The notes beneath the pieces are model-generated. The model saw only the letters and a list, made by a program, of their open reading frames with translations. It had not been told where the DNA came from and did not search any database. From the NCBI GenBank assembly GCA_000710935.1, contig BAYV01000015.1, forward strand, positions 62,001 through 126,000: DNA of 64,000 nucleotides, given 5' to 3'. Below are positions 44,077 to 53,907 of the stretch, in pieces. The stretch is from Iodidimonas nitroreducens (lineage in GTDB: Bacteria > Pseudomonadota > Alphaproteobacteria > Sphingomonadales > Rhodothalassiaceae). Position 1 is the first letter of the stretch, and each line of letters begins with the position of its first letter. The translations under genes and the position numbers were made by a program.

Positions 44077-46005
44077 TCAGGCCATCGCCTTATGCGCATC
44101 TTCCAGATCATTGCGCCCCAAAGTGCGCATGGCCAGTTCAACGATATAAGGGGCGGTAAGCCGCGCCTGTTCATATTGCTTTTCCGGGCTGTCATGATCC
44201 TGGAACAGATCGGGCAGTTTCATCGTCCGCAATTTGAAGCTGCCGCCATCCAAAAGCCCTTCAGCGGAAAGATATTCCAGAACATGAGAGCCAAAACCGC
44301 CAATCGATCCTTCCTCGATGGTGATCAGAACCTCATGATGAGCGGCCAGATCCCGGATCAACGCCTGATCAAGGGGCTTGGCAAAGCGGGCATCCGCAAC
44401 CGTTGTGGATAATCCACGCAGATCAAGCTCTTGCGCCGCCTTCAGCGCCTCGCCCAAGCGCCCCCCCAATGACAGGATGGCGACTTTGGAGCCTTCTTTC
44501 AAAATGCGGCCCTTGCCGATTTCAAGAGGCGAGCCAAAGGCCGGCAGTTCAACGCCCAAGCCCTCGCCCCGGGGATAGCGAAAGGCCATGGGCCCCTCAT
44601 CATAAGCCGCAGCGGTGGAAACCATATGCATCAGATCGGCTTCATCGCCCGCCGCCATCACAATCATATTGGGCAGGGTTGAAAGATAAGTGACATCAAA
44701 AGAACCGGCATGGGTTTGCCCATCCGATCCCACCAGCCCCGCGCGATCAATGGCAAAGCGCACGGGCAGCTTCTGGATCGCCACATCATGCACCAATTGA
44801 TCATAGGCGCGCTGCAAAAAGGTGGAATAAATCGCTGCAAAGGGCCTCATGCCCTCGGCTGCCATCCCGGCGGCAAAGGTCACCGCATGTTGTTCGGCAA
44901 TGCCCACATCAAAGCTGCGGTCGGGAAATTTCTTGCCGAAAATATCAAGCCCGGTGCCCGATGGCATGGCCGCGCTGATGGCCACGACCCGCTCGTCCTT
45001 TTCGGCTTCCTGCACCAGAGCATTGGCGAAAACCTTGGTATATTGGGGGGCGTTCGAGGCGGATTTTTTCAGTTCGCCGGTGACCACATCGAATTTTGGA
45101 ACGGCATGATATTTATCCGCCGCTGCCTTGCCAAAGGGATGGCCACGCCCTTTTTCGGTCACCACATGGACCAGAATCGGGCCTTCTTTTGCATCCCGCA
45201 CATTTTCGAGAACCGGCAGCAGATGATCCATATTATGGCCATCAATGGGGCCGATATAATAAAAGCCCATTTCTTCAAACAAGGTGCCGCCGGTGGCCAG
45301 CCCCCGGGCATATTCCTCGGCCCGGCGCGCCGTATCCCCAAGCGGCTTTGGCAGGCGTTTGAAGATCGACCGGCCAATATCACGGATCGACAGATATTCC
45401 CGCGATGACAAAACCCGGCTCAGATAGGCACTCATCGCCCCCACGGGTGGGGCAATCGACATATCATTATCATTGAGGATGACCACGAGCCGGTTACCCG
45501 CCTCGCCCGCATTGTTCATCGCTTCATAAGCCATGCCCGCGCTCATCGCGCCATCGCCGATCACCGCAATGGATTTATCCGCTTTTCCGGCAAAGCGATT
45601 GGCCACCGCCATGCCGATGGCGGCCGAGATCGAGGTCGAGGAATGGGCGGCCCCAAAGGGATCATATTCGCTTTCCGACCGTTTGGTGAACCCCGAAAGT
45701 CCGCCGCCCTGACGCAGGGTGCGAATGCGATCCCGCCGACCGGTCAGAATTTTATGAGGATAGCATTGATGGCCCACATCCCAGATCAGCTTGTCATCAG
45801 GGGTGTTGAACACATAATGCAGGGCCACGGTCAGTTCCACCACCCCAAGGCCGGAGCCGAAATGCCCACCCGTGGTCGAGACCGCCGAAATCATTTCAGC
45901 GCGCAATTCATCTGCCACATCTTTCAACTGATTGGGCTTCAATGACCGCAGATCAGCGGGAACATGAACCTTGTCGAGCAGCGGGGTTTCGGGCTTCCTG
46001 GACAC
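44077..46005 (-). CDS. dxs: 1-deoxy-D-xylulose-5-phosphate synthase
   Basis: First enzyme of the MEP isoprenoid path, joining pyruvate and glyceraldehyde-3-phosphate with thiamine diphosphate. The 642-residue protein has [20 protein letters not shown], the TPP motif [20 protein letters not shown], and transketolase-type [19 protein letters not shown]. The start codon is a GTG at 46005 with AGGTGA upstream. ispA lies 121 bases upstream and supplies the next stage of isoprenoid synthesis. Confidence 0.97.
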   Translation of the reverse strand: MSRKPETPLLDKVHVPADLRSLKPNQLKDVADELRAEMISAVSTTGGHFGSGLGVVELTVALHYVFNTPDDKLIWDVGHQCYPHKILTGRRDRIRTLRQGGGLSGFTKRSESEYDPFGAAHSSTSISAAIGMAVANRFAGKADKSIAVIGDGAMSAGMAYEAMNNAGEAGNRLVVILNDNDMSIAPPVGAMSAYLSRVLSSREYLSIRDIGRSIFKRLPKPLGDTARRAEEYARGLATGGTLFEEMGFYYIGPIDGHNMDHLLPVLENVRDAKEGPILVHVVTEKGRGHPFGKAAADKYHAVPKFDVVTGELKKSASNAPQYTKVFANALVQEAEKDERVVAISAAMPSGTGLDIFGKKFPDRSFDVGIAEQHAVTFAAGMAAEGMRPFAAIYSTFLQRAYDQLVHDVAIQKLPVRFAIDRAGLVGSDGQTHAGSFDVTYLSTLPNMIVMAAGDEADLMHMVSTAAAYDEGPMAFRYPRGEGLGVELPAFGSPLEIGKGRILKEGSKVAILSLGGRLGEALKAAQELDLRGLSTTVADARFAKPLDQALIRDLAAHHEVLITIEEGSIGGFGSHVLEYLSAEGLLDGGSFKLRTMKLPDLFQDHDSPEKQYEQARLTAPYIVELAMRTLGRNDLEDAHKAMA

Positions 46006-46126
46006 GTCAATTCACCTGTATTCTCTATTTATGGGCCGTTTCTTCTGCAATCTCATGGGCTTTTAAAGTCGGCTGAATAACCGGTCGACCAAAGCAGGCC
46101 ACAAAACTGGCAGCAGAGTAAAGGCT

Positions 46127-47038
46127 TCAGCGCCTGCGATGAATAGCAAACTGTGCCACTTCACGCAAAAGTTCCGCTTTACTTCCAAATTCTTTCAAAT
46201 AACTCAAGGCCTGATCGGTCAGGATTTCAGCTTTTTCCCGGGCTGCATCTTCGCCCCACAGGGAAACGAGGGTGGCCTTGCCCGCCGCCGCATCCTTGCC
46301 CGTTGCCTTACCCATTTCATCGGCCGAGGCGGTGGCATCCAGAAGATCATCGGCAATCTGAAAAGCCAGCCCCATGGCCCGGGCATAGGCCACCAAGGCA
46401 TGGCGGGCATGGGTGGATGCTTTCCCCAGCACCGCCCCCATTTCAACAGCCGATACAATCAGAGCACCGGTTTTCATCTGCTGCAAACGAATGATGTCGC
46501 GTTCCGTCAGCTGCTTGTGCTCGGCTGCCAGATCGAGCATCTGGCCTCCCACCATACCATGATGGCCCGAAGCCCGCGCTGCAACCGATACAAGCTGCGC
46601 CCGCACCCGGGGATCGGCATGGGTGCTTTCATCCGATAAAATCTCAAAGGCAAAAGTGAGCAGCGCATCGCCCGCCAGAATGGCCGTTGCCTCATCAAAG
46701 GCTTTATGCACCGTGGGCTTGCCGCGCCTGAGATCATCATCATCCATGGCGGGCAGATCATCATGAACCAAAGAATAGCTGTGAATGCATTCAATCGCGG
46801 CCCCGGCCCTGAGGCTTGAGGTGAGGCTCACCCCAAACAGATCGGCGGTAGCGCGCAGCAAAAAGGGCCGCAGGCGCTTGCCCCCGGCAAAAAGCGCATA
46901 GCGCATCGCCTCGACCACCCGGCCATCGTCACTTTCCGGCACCGGCAGCAATGCATCAAAAGTTTCGCCAAGGGCGTGCGACACATCGCCAAGCGCCGCT
47001 TCAAGGCCCGAAAAATCCTGCACCATGGTCATTGTCAT
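46127..47038 (-). CDS. ispA: Farnesyl/geranyl diphosphate synthase
   Basis: Short-chain prenyltransferase of 303 residues. The first Asp-rich motif is DDLPAMDDDDLRRGKPT and the second is QIADDLLDATA, binding Mg and diphosphate. FAGGKRLRPFLL and the IECIHSYSLVHDD segment fit IspA. Chain length is likely C15 but is not certain from sequence. It overlaps xseB by four bases and leads towards dxs, the common xseB-ispA-dxs order. Confidence 0.95.
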   Translation of the reverse strand: MTMTMVQDFSGLEAALGDVSHALGETFDALLPVPESDDGRVVEAMRYALFAGGKRLRPFLLRATADLFGVSLTSSLRAGAAIECIHSYSLVHDDLPAMDDDDLRRGKPTVHKAFDEATAILAGDALLTFAFEILSDESTHADPRVRAQLVSVAARASGHHGMVGGQMLDLAAEHKQLTERDIIRLQQMKTGALIVSAVEMGAVLGKASTHARHALVAYARAMGLAFQIADDLLDATASADEMGKATGKDAAAGKATLVSLWGEDAAREKAEILTDQALSYLKEFGSKAELLREVAQFAIHRRR

Positions 47039-47292
47039 TGATCGTTGAATGCCTCCAGCCCGGCTGTTCCCTCTTTATTGAGGGTGATTTTTTCAATTCG
47101 CTCTTCTGCGCGTTTGAGCTTGTTTTCACAATGCCGTTTCAAAAACGAGCCGCGTGTATAGATATCGATCGATTGCTCCAGACTGACCGACCCCTGTTCA
47201 AGACGCCCGACAATCTGTTCCAGCTCTTTCAAGGCATCTTCAAAAGCCAGAGCCGCAATGTCTTCAGGCATGTCATCCGTTTTTTTGGTCAT
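47035..47292 (-). CDS. xseB: Exodeoxyribonuclease VII small subunit
   Basis: 85 residues. FEDALKELEQIVGRLEQGSV, then SLEQSIDIYTRG and CENKLKRAEERIEKI, match the helical-hairpin XseB family. It forms exonuclease VII with XseA (not in the window) to degrade single-stranded DNA. ATG at 47292; an upstream in-frame TTG would add one codon. Confidence 0.95.
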   Translation of the reverse strand: MTKKTDDMPEDIAALAFEDALKELEQIVGRLEQGSVSLEQSIDIYTRGSFLKRHCENKLKRAEERIEKITLNKEGTAGLEAFNDQ

Positions 47293-47425
47293 CAAGCCTC
47301 AGCCTTTGTTTTAGACCATCTTCACAAGAGATCAGACATAGAGCACCAGCCATCCCCGTTCAACCAAAGACCCAAGCCCGCCCTGCAAAAGACAGGACGG
47401 CGCAAAAATCCGCAGTCGCACTTTT

Positions 47426-49129
47426 TTAGGCCTGATCGCGCGCGTCTGTCTTTGCCTCGTACTTGGCCCGCTCCTCGGCGACAAGCTCTTTCTTTGATAA
47501 TTTTCCCACCATGGTTTTAGGCAAAGCCTTGCGGAATTCGATCTCTCGGGGCAATTCATGTTTGCCCAGATGATCACGCAAAAAGGCCAAAAGTTTGTCG
47601 TCGCCCAGATCATGGCCTTCTTTCAGCACCACAAAGGCTTTGGGGGCCTCGCCGCGATAGGCATCGGGCACCCCGATCACCGTGGTTTCCTGCACCGATG
47701 GATGCTTGTAGATGGCTTCTTCCACATTGCGCGGAAAGACATTGAACCCCCCCACCAAAATCAGATCCTTCGAGCGATCAATGATGAAGCTGTAGCCTTC
47801 CTCATCCATATAGCCGATATCCCCGGTCCGCAGCAGATCGCCTTCCATCACCGCAGCCGTTTCCGCAGGCTTGTTCCAATAGCCCTTCATCACCTGCGGC
47901 CCGCGCACGCAGATTTCCCCCACCTCGCCCAAAGGCATGGTTTTCTTCGGATCGTCACGATCGATGATCACGATCTCGGTGCCCGGCACCGGCAGGCCGA
48001 TGGAGCCCGGCTTTTGCTTGCCTTGCACCGGATTGGCGCAGGCGGTGGGTGAGCTTTCCGTGAGGCCATAGCCTTCATTGACGATAACCCCGGGGATGGC
48101 CGCCTCAAACCGGCGTTTCACCTCGGCAGGCAAAGGCGCCCCGCCCGAAAAACAACTGCGCAGGGATGACAGATCAAACCGTCCTAAATCCTTGTGATTG
48201 AGAATGGCGGTAAACATCGTCGGCACGCCGGGCATCAGGGTCACCTTATGCTCAGCGGCCAGACGCAGGGCTTCTTCAAGCTCGAATTTCGGCATCAGAA
48301 CGATCTTCGCGCCGCCCAAAGTCGAGGCATTCATCACCAAAGTCATGGCAAAAACATGGAACAAGGGCAAAGCCCCCAGCATCACATCCTCGCCGGGCTT
48401 TAAGGATGGGTCCCAATAAAGGGTTTGGGCGGCATTGATCGATAGATTGGCATGGGTGAGCATCGCCCCCTTTGGCGTGCCCGTGGTGCCGCCGGTATAT
48501 TGCAACACCGCCACATCTGCATGAGGATCGGTGCTGACAGGCTGCGGATCCTGTCCTTGAGCGATCAGCCATGAAAAGGGCACATGATCGTCATTTTTGG
48601 GAATGGCTGAGCGCATATCTTTTTTGAAAAGCTGAAAGCCCAATGATTTCCAAAAGGGCAGCATTTCAGCAAAGCGGCAGATCAGCAGCTTTTTCAACCG
48701 GCTTTGGGAAAATACCTCGGCCATCTGCGGGTAAAGGGCTTTGAGATCAAGGGTCACCATGATGTCGGTTTCGCTGTCTTCGACCTGCGCCAATAATTCC
48801 GGCACCGAATAAAGCGGCGAGAAATTAACCACCGTGCCGCCAGCCCGCAAAATGCCGTAATAGCAGATGATGAATTGCGGGCAATTGGGCAGAAAAAGCC
48901 CCACGCGCACGCCTTTTTTCACCCCCAGCTTTTGAAAGCCTTTCGCCGCCCGCTCCACCAGATCGGCGCTTTCCCGATAGGTGATATCGCGCCCCATGAA
49001 GGCCATATGCACATGATCGGGCCATTCTTTGGCGGCATCCACCAGCAGATCATGCAGGGGCCGGGCTTTGATCGTCTGCCCCCAATCGATCTCTTGAGGA
49101 TAATGCTGCAACCAGGGCTTATCAGTCAT
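47426..49129 (-). CDS. fadD: Long-chain acyl-CoA ligase
   Basis: AMP-forming ligase that activates fatty acids to acyl-CoA. The 567-residue protein has QYTGGTTGTPKGAMLTHANL for ATP, NEGYGLTESSP, LRTGDIGYMDEEGYSFIIDR and a catalytic Lys near LPKTMVGKLSKKEL. ATG at 49129 follows GGAGA; a longer open frame to 49174 has no support. It is the last gene of the acyl-CoA cluster, 45 bases after the SDR. A stem at 47377-47401 downstream lacks a T-run and is not called a terminator. Confidence 0.93.
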   Translation of the reverse strand: MTDKPWLQHYPQEIDWGQTIKARPLHDLLVDAAKEWPDHVHMAFMGRDITYRESADLVERAAKGFQKLGVKKGVRVGLFLPNCPQFIICYYGILRAGGTVVNFSPLYSVPELLAQVEDSETDIMVTLDLKALYPQMAEVFSQSRLKKLLICRFAEMLPFWKSLGFQLFKKDMRSAIPKNDDHVPFSWLIAQGQDPQPVSTDPHADVAVLQYTGGTTGTPKGAMLTHANLSINAAQTLYWDPSLKPGEDVMLGALPLFHVFAMTLVMNASTLGGAKIVLMPKFELEEALRLAAEHKVTLMPGVPTMFTAILNHKDLGRFDLSSLRSCFSGGAPLPAEVKRRFEAAIPGVIVNEGYGLTESSPTACANPVQGKQKPGSIGLPVPGTEIVIIDRDDPKKTMPLGEVGEICVRGPQVMKGYWNKPAETAAVMEGDLLRTGDIGYMDEEGYSFIIDRSKDLILVGGFNVFPRNVEEAIYKHPSVQETTVIGVPDAYRGEAPKAFVVLKEGHDLGDDKLLAFLRDHLGKHELPREIEFRKALPKTMVGKLSKKELVAEERAKYEAKTDARDQA

Positions 49130-49174
49130 CAGGGGTCTCCGGAATAGGTCTTGAGCGATGGGGGCAAAGGGCAA

Positions 49175-49996
49175 TCAGATGAAGAAATCGGGCATCAGCT
49201 TTTTGCTGGGATCAACGGCATAGCCGCTCAGATCGGTGATCCCGGCTTTGGCCAGCACCTCGTCATCGATCAGAAACTGGCCGGTCAATTCCCGGGATGG
49301 CCGGGTGAGGATCCAATGCGCCGCATCCGCCATGATTTCGGGCTTGCGCGAGGCCTTGACCATGTCATCGCCGCCCAGAAGATTGGCCACCGCCGCCGTG
49401 GCAATCGCCGTGCGCGGCCACAGGGCATTGAAGGCGACCCCCTTGTCGCGGAATTCACCGGCCATCCCCAGAACACACATGCTCATGCCGAATTTGGCCA
49501 TGGTATAAGCCACATGGGGGGCAAACCACCGCTCTTCCATATTCAGCGGCGGCGATAAATTGAGCACATGGGGATTTTCCGCCTTCAAAAGATGCGGCAA
49601 ACACAGCTTTGAACATAAAAATGTACCGCGCGTATTGATCTGGTGCATCAGATCATAGCGCTTCATATCGGTGGCAAGGGTGCCGCTCAACTGAATGGCG
49701 CTGGCATTATTAATCAATATATCGATGCCGCCAAACTGCGCCACCGCCGCCTCAACCGCCGACAATACCGCCTGTTCTTCGCGCACATCCACCACCAGCG
49801 GCAGGGCCTTTCCGCCTGCGGCCTCGATCTCTTTGGCGGCAGTAAAGATGGTGCCTTCAAGTTTGGGGTGCGGATCGGCGGTTTTCGCCGCAATCACCAC
49901 ATTCGCGCCATCGGCGGCAGCGCGTTTGCCAATCGCAAGGCCGATCCCCCGGCTCGCACCGGTAATGAAAATCGTTTTATTCTTCAGGCTGCCCAT
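49175..49996 (-). CDS. Short-chain dehydrogenase (HSDL2-like)
   Basis: 273 residues of the SDR fold: TGASRGIGLAIGKRAAADGA for the nucleotide, NNAS, and the active-site Tyr-x3-Lys in YTMAKFGMSM. The segment KRYDLMHQINTRGTFLCSKL with VLNLSPPLNMEERWFAPHV is typical of the HSDL2 group, which acts on fatty or steroid substrates in eukaryotes. No SCP2 domain is attached. It overlaps the MBL gene by 13 bases. Confidence 0.87.
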   Translation of the reverse strand: MGSLKNKTIFITGASRGIGLAIGKRAAADGANVVIAAKTADPHPKLEGTIFTAAKEIEAAGGKALPLVVDVREEQAVLSAVEAAVAQFGGIDILINNASAIQLSGTLATDMKRYDLMHQINTRGTFLCSKLCLPHLLKAENPHVLNLSPPLNMEERWFAPHVAYTMAKFGMSMCVLGMAGEFRDKGVAFNALWPRTAIATAAVANLLGGDDMVKASRKPEIMADAAHWILTRPSRELTGQFLIDDEVLAKAGITDLSGYAVDPSKKLMPDFFI

Positions 49997-51156
49997 GGCG
50001 CCGCATTCCTTTCCTGTTCGGTGATCTGATCAAGCTTTTTACGCACAGCGGTTTCATCATAATCGGCTTTTCGCTGAAAACGTGCAACGCCATCTTCAAC
50101 AGTGCGCGAGACAACGCCCAGCGCCAGCAGAAAATGCAGATGCGCCACCGCCTCGCCCGCCGCCATGGAAAATTCCATCCCCCGCACCCGGCGGCGAAAC
50201 AGCGCCGGGAAAATATCGATGGCAGTGGCCGGTTTTTCGCATAAAGCCACCACCCCATTCAGCCGCGACACATGCTTGTGGATCAGGGCATCGAGCCGTG
50301 CCCGAAGGCCATAGAAAGGCTCGTTATGGGAGGGCAGCACCAGCGTATCATCAGGCAGGGCCCGCAGGCGGGCAAGGCCGGTGAGCCATTCATCCAAAGG
50401 ATTGCCATCCGGCTCGGTGGGATAAACCGAAACATTGGAACTGATGCGCGGCAGCACCTGATCCCCCGAAATAAGGATTTTGCGATCCGGGCTATAAAGG
50501 CTGATATGCCCCGGCGCATGGCCTGCGGTTTCAATCAGATGCCATGATGTGCCGCCCAAGGAAAGGCGATCCCCGCCCGCCATCCTTTGATAGCCGATGG
50601 GCAGGGGCCAGACGACCTGATTGAAATTGCCCCAACCGCCAAGGCGGATTTTTTCGATCATCGCCTCGGTAAAGCCGGTGCGCCGGGCAAAATCCAAAGC
50701 TTCAGCAGGCGCTTCATCGCGAACATCAAGCAGCAGGCTGCGCGCCAGCAGATAGGCCGAGCGCGAGGCCAGAATCGGAGCCTTAAACTGTTCGGCCACC
50801 CAGCCCGCCAGCCCCAGATGATCGGGATGATGATGGGTCACAATCATGCGCGAGATGGGCCGACCCTGCAATTGATTGGCAAAGAGATCGCGCCACAAAG
50901 CGATGGCCTCATCGCTGCGCACCCCGGAATCGATGAGGGACCAGCTATCCCCCTCATCAATCAGATAAAGATTGATATGATCCAAAGACCAGGGAAGCGG
51001 CATCCGCAGCCAAGTGATGCCCGCCGCAATGGCATGGGTGCCTCCCGATGCGGGTGCATCCTTGATGGGATAGCGCAAGGCCCCCGCATCATCATCAGCG
51101 GCAGGCAGATGATGATCGGGATCGGGCGGGCGGGCGTGTACAGAGGGAGGGTTCAT
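49984..51156 (-). CDS. MBL-fold metallohydrolase
   Basis: 390 residues. The metal-binding HHHPDHLGLAGW motif follows a DEGDSWSLIDSGV start of the fold; further ligands are in ETAGHAPGHISLY and SGDQVLP, and in LPSHNEPFYGL. The C-terminal 100 residues are a helical extension found in LACTB2-type and related hydrolases. Likely acts on a thioester or ester linked to the acyl-CoA enzymes next to it; the substrate is not known. The start overlaps the 2OG-oxygenase stop. Confidence 0.85.
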   Translation of the reverse strand: MNPPSVHARPPDPDHHLPAADDDAGALRYPIKDAPASGGTHAIAAGITWLRMPLPWSLDHINLYLIDEGDSWSLIDSGVRSDEAIALWRDLFANQLQGRPISRMIVTHHHPDHLGLAGWVAEQFKAPILASRSAYLLARSLLLDVRDEAPAEALDFARRTGFTEAMIEKIRLGGWGNFNQVVWPLPIGYQRMAGGDRLSLGGTSWHLIETAGHAPGHISLYSPDRKILISGDQVLPRISSNVSVYPTEPDGNPLDEWLTGLARLRALPDDTLVLPSHNEPFYGLRARLDALIHKHVSRLNGVVALCEKPATAIDIFPALFRRRVRGMEFSMAAGEAVAHLHFLLALGVVSRTVEDGVARFQRKADYDETAVRKKLDQITEQERNAAPWAA

Positions 51157-51878
51157 GAGGCCTTCTCGTTCGAAGATTGGGCATCAATGGGGGCATCAAT
51201 GGGCGCATCAATGGGCGCTGGCACAAGGCTGAGATTGATCGCCACCGAAATCCGTTCAGCATCACCATGATAGGGCCGCACCGAATGCATCAGCCAGGAT
51301 GGAAACACCACCATTCGCCCTGTGGCCGGGCGGATATATTGCTCGCGGGCCTGCACGCCCTCGCGGCTGTCTTTCAGCCAGATATCGGGCGCATACATGG
51401 CATTCATCGGATAGCGCGGATCATAAAGAACCAGTTCGCCCCCTAAGGCCGGATCCTTTGACCCCTGATAGCCATCTTCGACATAATAAACCGCCGACCA
51501 TAAAGCCCCGGGATGGGCATGGCCCTGATTGGATGCCCCGCGCATCGACAGATTGGCCCACATATCAAATGACCAGATAAAGCGCGGCGGCGCATCGGCC
51601 ACGGCCCCGCTATCATGGATCTGCAGATCGCACAGCCTGATCAGATGGCGCAACAGATCCGCCGCCGCCTCGCCGCCCCATTCGATCATGTTCGTATCGG
51701 AATGCCAGCCCAGAATATTGGAGCGCGCAATCCCCTGATGCCCCTGCCGCCGGGCGTGGATGAGCGGGACGAGCGCGGCATTGATCGCCGCCGCCCCTGC
51801 AAGCTTCGAGACGATCACCGGCGTTTCAAACAGGCCCAGAACCCGGCGATCAAGGGCGAATGAAGGGGCCTCCGTCAC
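51153..51878 (-). CDS. TIGR02466-type 2OG-Fe(II) oxygenase
   Basis: 241 residues. The jelly-roll motif GHAHPGALWSAVYYVEDG and FPSWLMHSVRPYHGDAERIS with VAINLS are hallmarks of TIGR02466 putative 2OG-Fe(II) oxygenases: histidines for iron and an Arg for 2-oxoglutarate. The tail holds three APID units from a 12-base tandem repeat. The start is a GTG overlapping the acyl-CoA dehydrogenase stop, with AGGAGG nine bases upstream. Role in the acyl-CoA cluster is unknown. Confidence 0.85.
   Translation of the reverse strand: MTEAPSFALDRRVLGLFETPVIVSKLAGAAAINAALVPLIHARRQGHQGIARSNILGWHSDTNMIEWGGEAAADLLRHLIRLCDLQIHDSGAVADAPPRFIWSFDMWANLSMRGASNQGHAHPGALWSAVYYVEDGYQGSKDPALGGELVLYDPRYPMNAMYAPDIWLKDSREGVQAREQYIRPATGRMVVFPSWLMHSVRPYHGDAERISVAINLSLVPAPIDAPIDAPIDAQSSNEKAS
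51181..51216. repeat. Three 12-base tandem repeats in the oxygenase gene
   Basis: GCATCAATGGGC-type units start at 51181, 51193 and 51205 with one base change in the first. They encode APID repeats on the minus strand at the C-terminus. The period is a multiple of three, so copy-number change would not shift the frame. Confidence 0.75.
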
Positions 51879-53671
51879 GCCGCAAAATCCTCCTCGTCAA
51901 GGGCATAAAGCAGTGCCGATCCCCGGGTCACCGGGCCTAAAAGGGCGGTGGCGGGGGGCAAAAGCTGCTCGGCAAAAAATCGGGCGGTGGTGATCTTGGC
52001 TTTCAAAAAGGCGGGGTCGCCTTCGCCCGCATCCAGCCGCTCCTGCGCCGCCATGGCCTGCTTCATCAGCAGCCAGCCGCCCACAACCGCCCCGAACATC
52101 CGCAGGAAAGGAGCCGCCCCCGCCGCCGTATCGCGCATCTTGTCGGCATCATTGCCGCTCAGCCAGATCGCGGCATTTTGCAGGGCATCAAGCCCATCCT
52201 CCAGATAAGGGGCCAAAAGGCCCAGATCCCCTTGGGATGGCAGATCGCCCAGATCATCCCGGATCTGTTGGAACAGTTCGCGCCAATGCAGGCCCCCCTC
52301 CATCATCAGCTTGCGCCCCACCAGATCCATCGCCTGAATGCCATTGGTGCCTTCATAAATGGGGGCAATCCGGGCATCCCGATAATGCTGGGCGACGCCG
52401 GTTTCCTCAACATAGCCCATGCCGCCATGAATCTGGATCGCCAAAGATGTGGTTTCCACCCCCAGATCGGTGGCAAAGGCCTTGGTCACCGGGGTGAGCA
52501 GATCGGCCAGCCCCTGCGCCGCTTTGCGTTCATCATCGCTGGCCCCGAAATGGGCGCGATCCACCGCCGCCGCATTATAATAGGCAAGCGCCCGCACCGC
52601 TTCGGTATTGGCTTTCATGGTCATCAGCATCCGCCGCACATCGGCATGGCGAATGATCGGCACGCCATCGCCGCCGGGCTGGCTGATATCGGCGGATTGC
52701 ACCCGATCCCGGGCATAGGCCACCGCCTGCTGATAGGCGCGTTCGGCGATGGAAACCCCCTGCAGCCCCACATTGATGCGGGCGTGGTTCATCATGGTGA
52801 ACATGCAGCGCATCCCGCGATTTTCCTCGCCCACCAGCCAGCCGATGGCGCCCCCCTCATCGCCGAACTGCAAAACACAGGTGGGGCTGGCATGAATGCC
52901 CAGTTTATGTTCAAGGCTCACACAGGTGACATCATTGCGCGCCCCGGGGCGGCCCTCCGCATCGGGCAAAAATTTGGGCACCACAAACAGCGAAATGCCC
53001 TTGGTGCCCGCCGGCGCACCGGGGGTACGGGCCAGCACCAGATGGATGATATTTTCGGCCATATCATGATCACCCCAGGTGATATAGATTTTCTGGCCGA
53101 ATATCTTCCAGCTTCCATCGTCATTGGGTTCGGCCCGGCTTTTCAGGGCCCCCACATCCGATCCCGCCTGCGGCTCGGTGAGGTTCATGGTCCCGGTCCA
53201 TTCGCCGGTCACCAGCTTTTCCAGATACAGCGCCTTCAATGCATCCGAGCCATGATGGGTCAGCGCCTCGATGGCGCCTTGTGTCAGCATCGGGCACAGG
53301 GAAAAGGCCATATTCGCCGCCGTCCATGTTTCCTGAACCGCCAAAGCCAGCGCAAAAGGCAGGCCCTGCCCGCCCCAATCGGGGCTGAAGGAGAGGCCGT
53401 TCCAGCCGCCATCCACATATTGACGATAGGCATCGGCAAAGCCATCCGGCGTCACCACCTTGCCATCCACAAGGCGCGATCCTTCAAGATCGCCCTTGCG
53501 ATTGAGAGGGGCAATCACCTGCGCTGACAATTTCGCCGCTTCTTCGATCACCGCAAGCATCACATCGGGCGTGGCATCGACAAAAGCATCAAGGCGGGTC
53601 AGCGACGGCCAATCACAGATGGTTTCCAAAGTGAACTGAATATCCTTCACCGGGGCGCGATAGCTGGTCAT
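51875..53671 (-). CDS. Acyl-CoA dehydrogenase with C-terminal extension (DmdC-like)
   Basis: 598 residues. It begins MTSYRAPVKDIQFTLETI, typical of the DmdC (3-methylmercaptopropionyl-CoA dehydrogenase) group. FAD/substrate segments include MNLTEPQAGSDVGALKSRA and FGQKIYITWGDHDMAENIIH, and the active-site region is APIYEGTNGIQAMDLV with the catalytic Glu. A C-terminal 130-residue domain is present. Substrate could be fatty acyl-CoA; nothing else here speaks for DMSP use. AAGGA precedes the ATG. First gene of the cluster. Confidence 0.9.
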   Translation of the reverse strand: MTSYRAPVKDIQFTLETICDWPSLTRLDAFVDATPDVMLAVIEEAAKLSAQVIAPLNRKGDLEGSRLVDGKVVTPDGFADAYRQYVDGGWNGLSFSPDWGGQGLPFALALAVQETWTAANMAFSLCPMLTQGAIEALTHHGSDALKALYLEKLVTGEWTGTMNLTEPQAGSDVGALKSRAEPNDDGSWKIFGQKIYITWGDHDMAENIIHLVLARTPGAPAGTKGISLFVVPKFLPDAEGRPGARNDVTCVSLEHKLGIHASPTCVLQFGDEGGAIGWLVGEENRGMRCMFTMMNHARINVGLQGVSIAERAYQQAVAYARDRVQSADISQPGGDGVPIIRHADVRRMLMTMKANTEAVRALAYYNAAAVDRAHFGASDDERKAAQGLADLLTPVTKAFATDLGVETTSLAIQIHGGMGYVEETGVAQHYRDARIAPIYEGTNGIQAMDLVGRKLMMEGGLHWRELFQQIRDDLGDLPSQGDLGLLAPYLEDGLDALQNAAIWLSGNDADKMRDTAAGAAPFLRMFGAVVGGWLLMKQAMAAQERLDAGEGDPAFLKAKITTARFFAEQLLPPATALLGPVTRGSALLYALDEEDFAA

Positions 53672-53907
53672 AAGCCGATCCTTCTTCTGAACAAGGCGCA
53701 GAAACTTTATAGCCCTACCGAAAAGGCCGTATCGATAAGGTTGGTTTTTATTTGTCGAAAAAGCATAGGCACGCTTATGCTCATGTCACAAGATGTCCTA
53801 GCAGATCTTTGACCGTTTTTGCCATGCTTCCCTGATGATCCCTGCCATGACCGACAGCCCCGCATTGCCCATATTTTTCAGTAAAAACTAAGGATGCCTC
53901 TTTCCAA

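Noticed and set aside
47377-47401. Hairpin after fadD as a terminator
   Set aside because: Eight-pair stem with one wobble on the minus strand but no T-run after it.
52178-53527. A 449-codon open frame on the plus strand
   Set aside because: Antisense to the acyl-CoA dehydrogenase; His/Gly-rich translation typical of reverse-complement frames in this genome.
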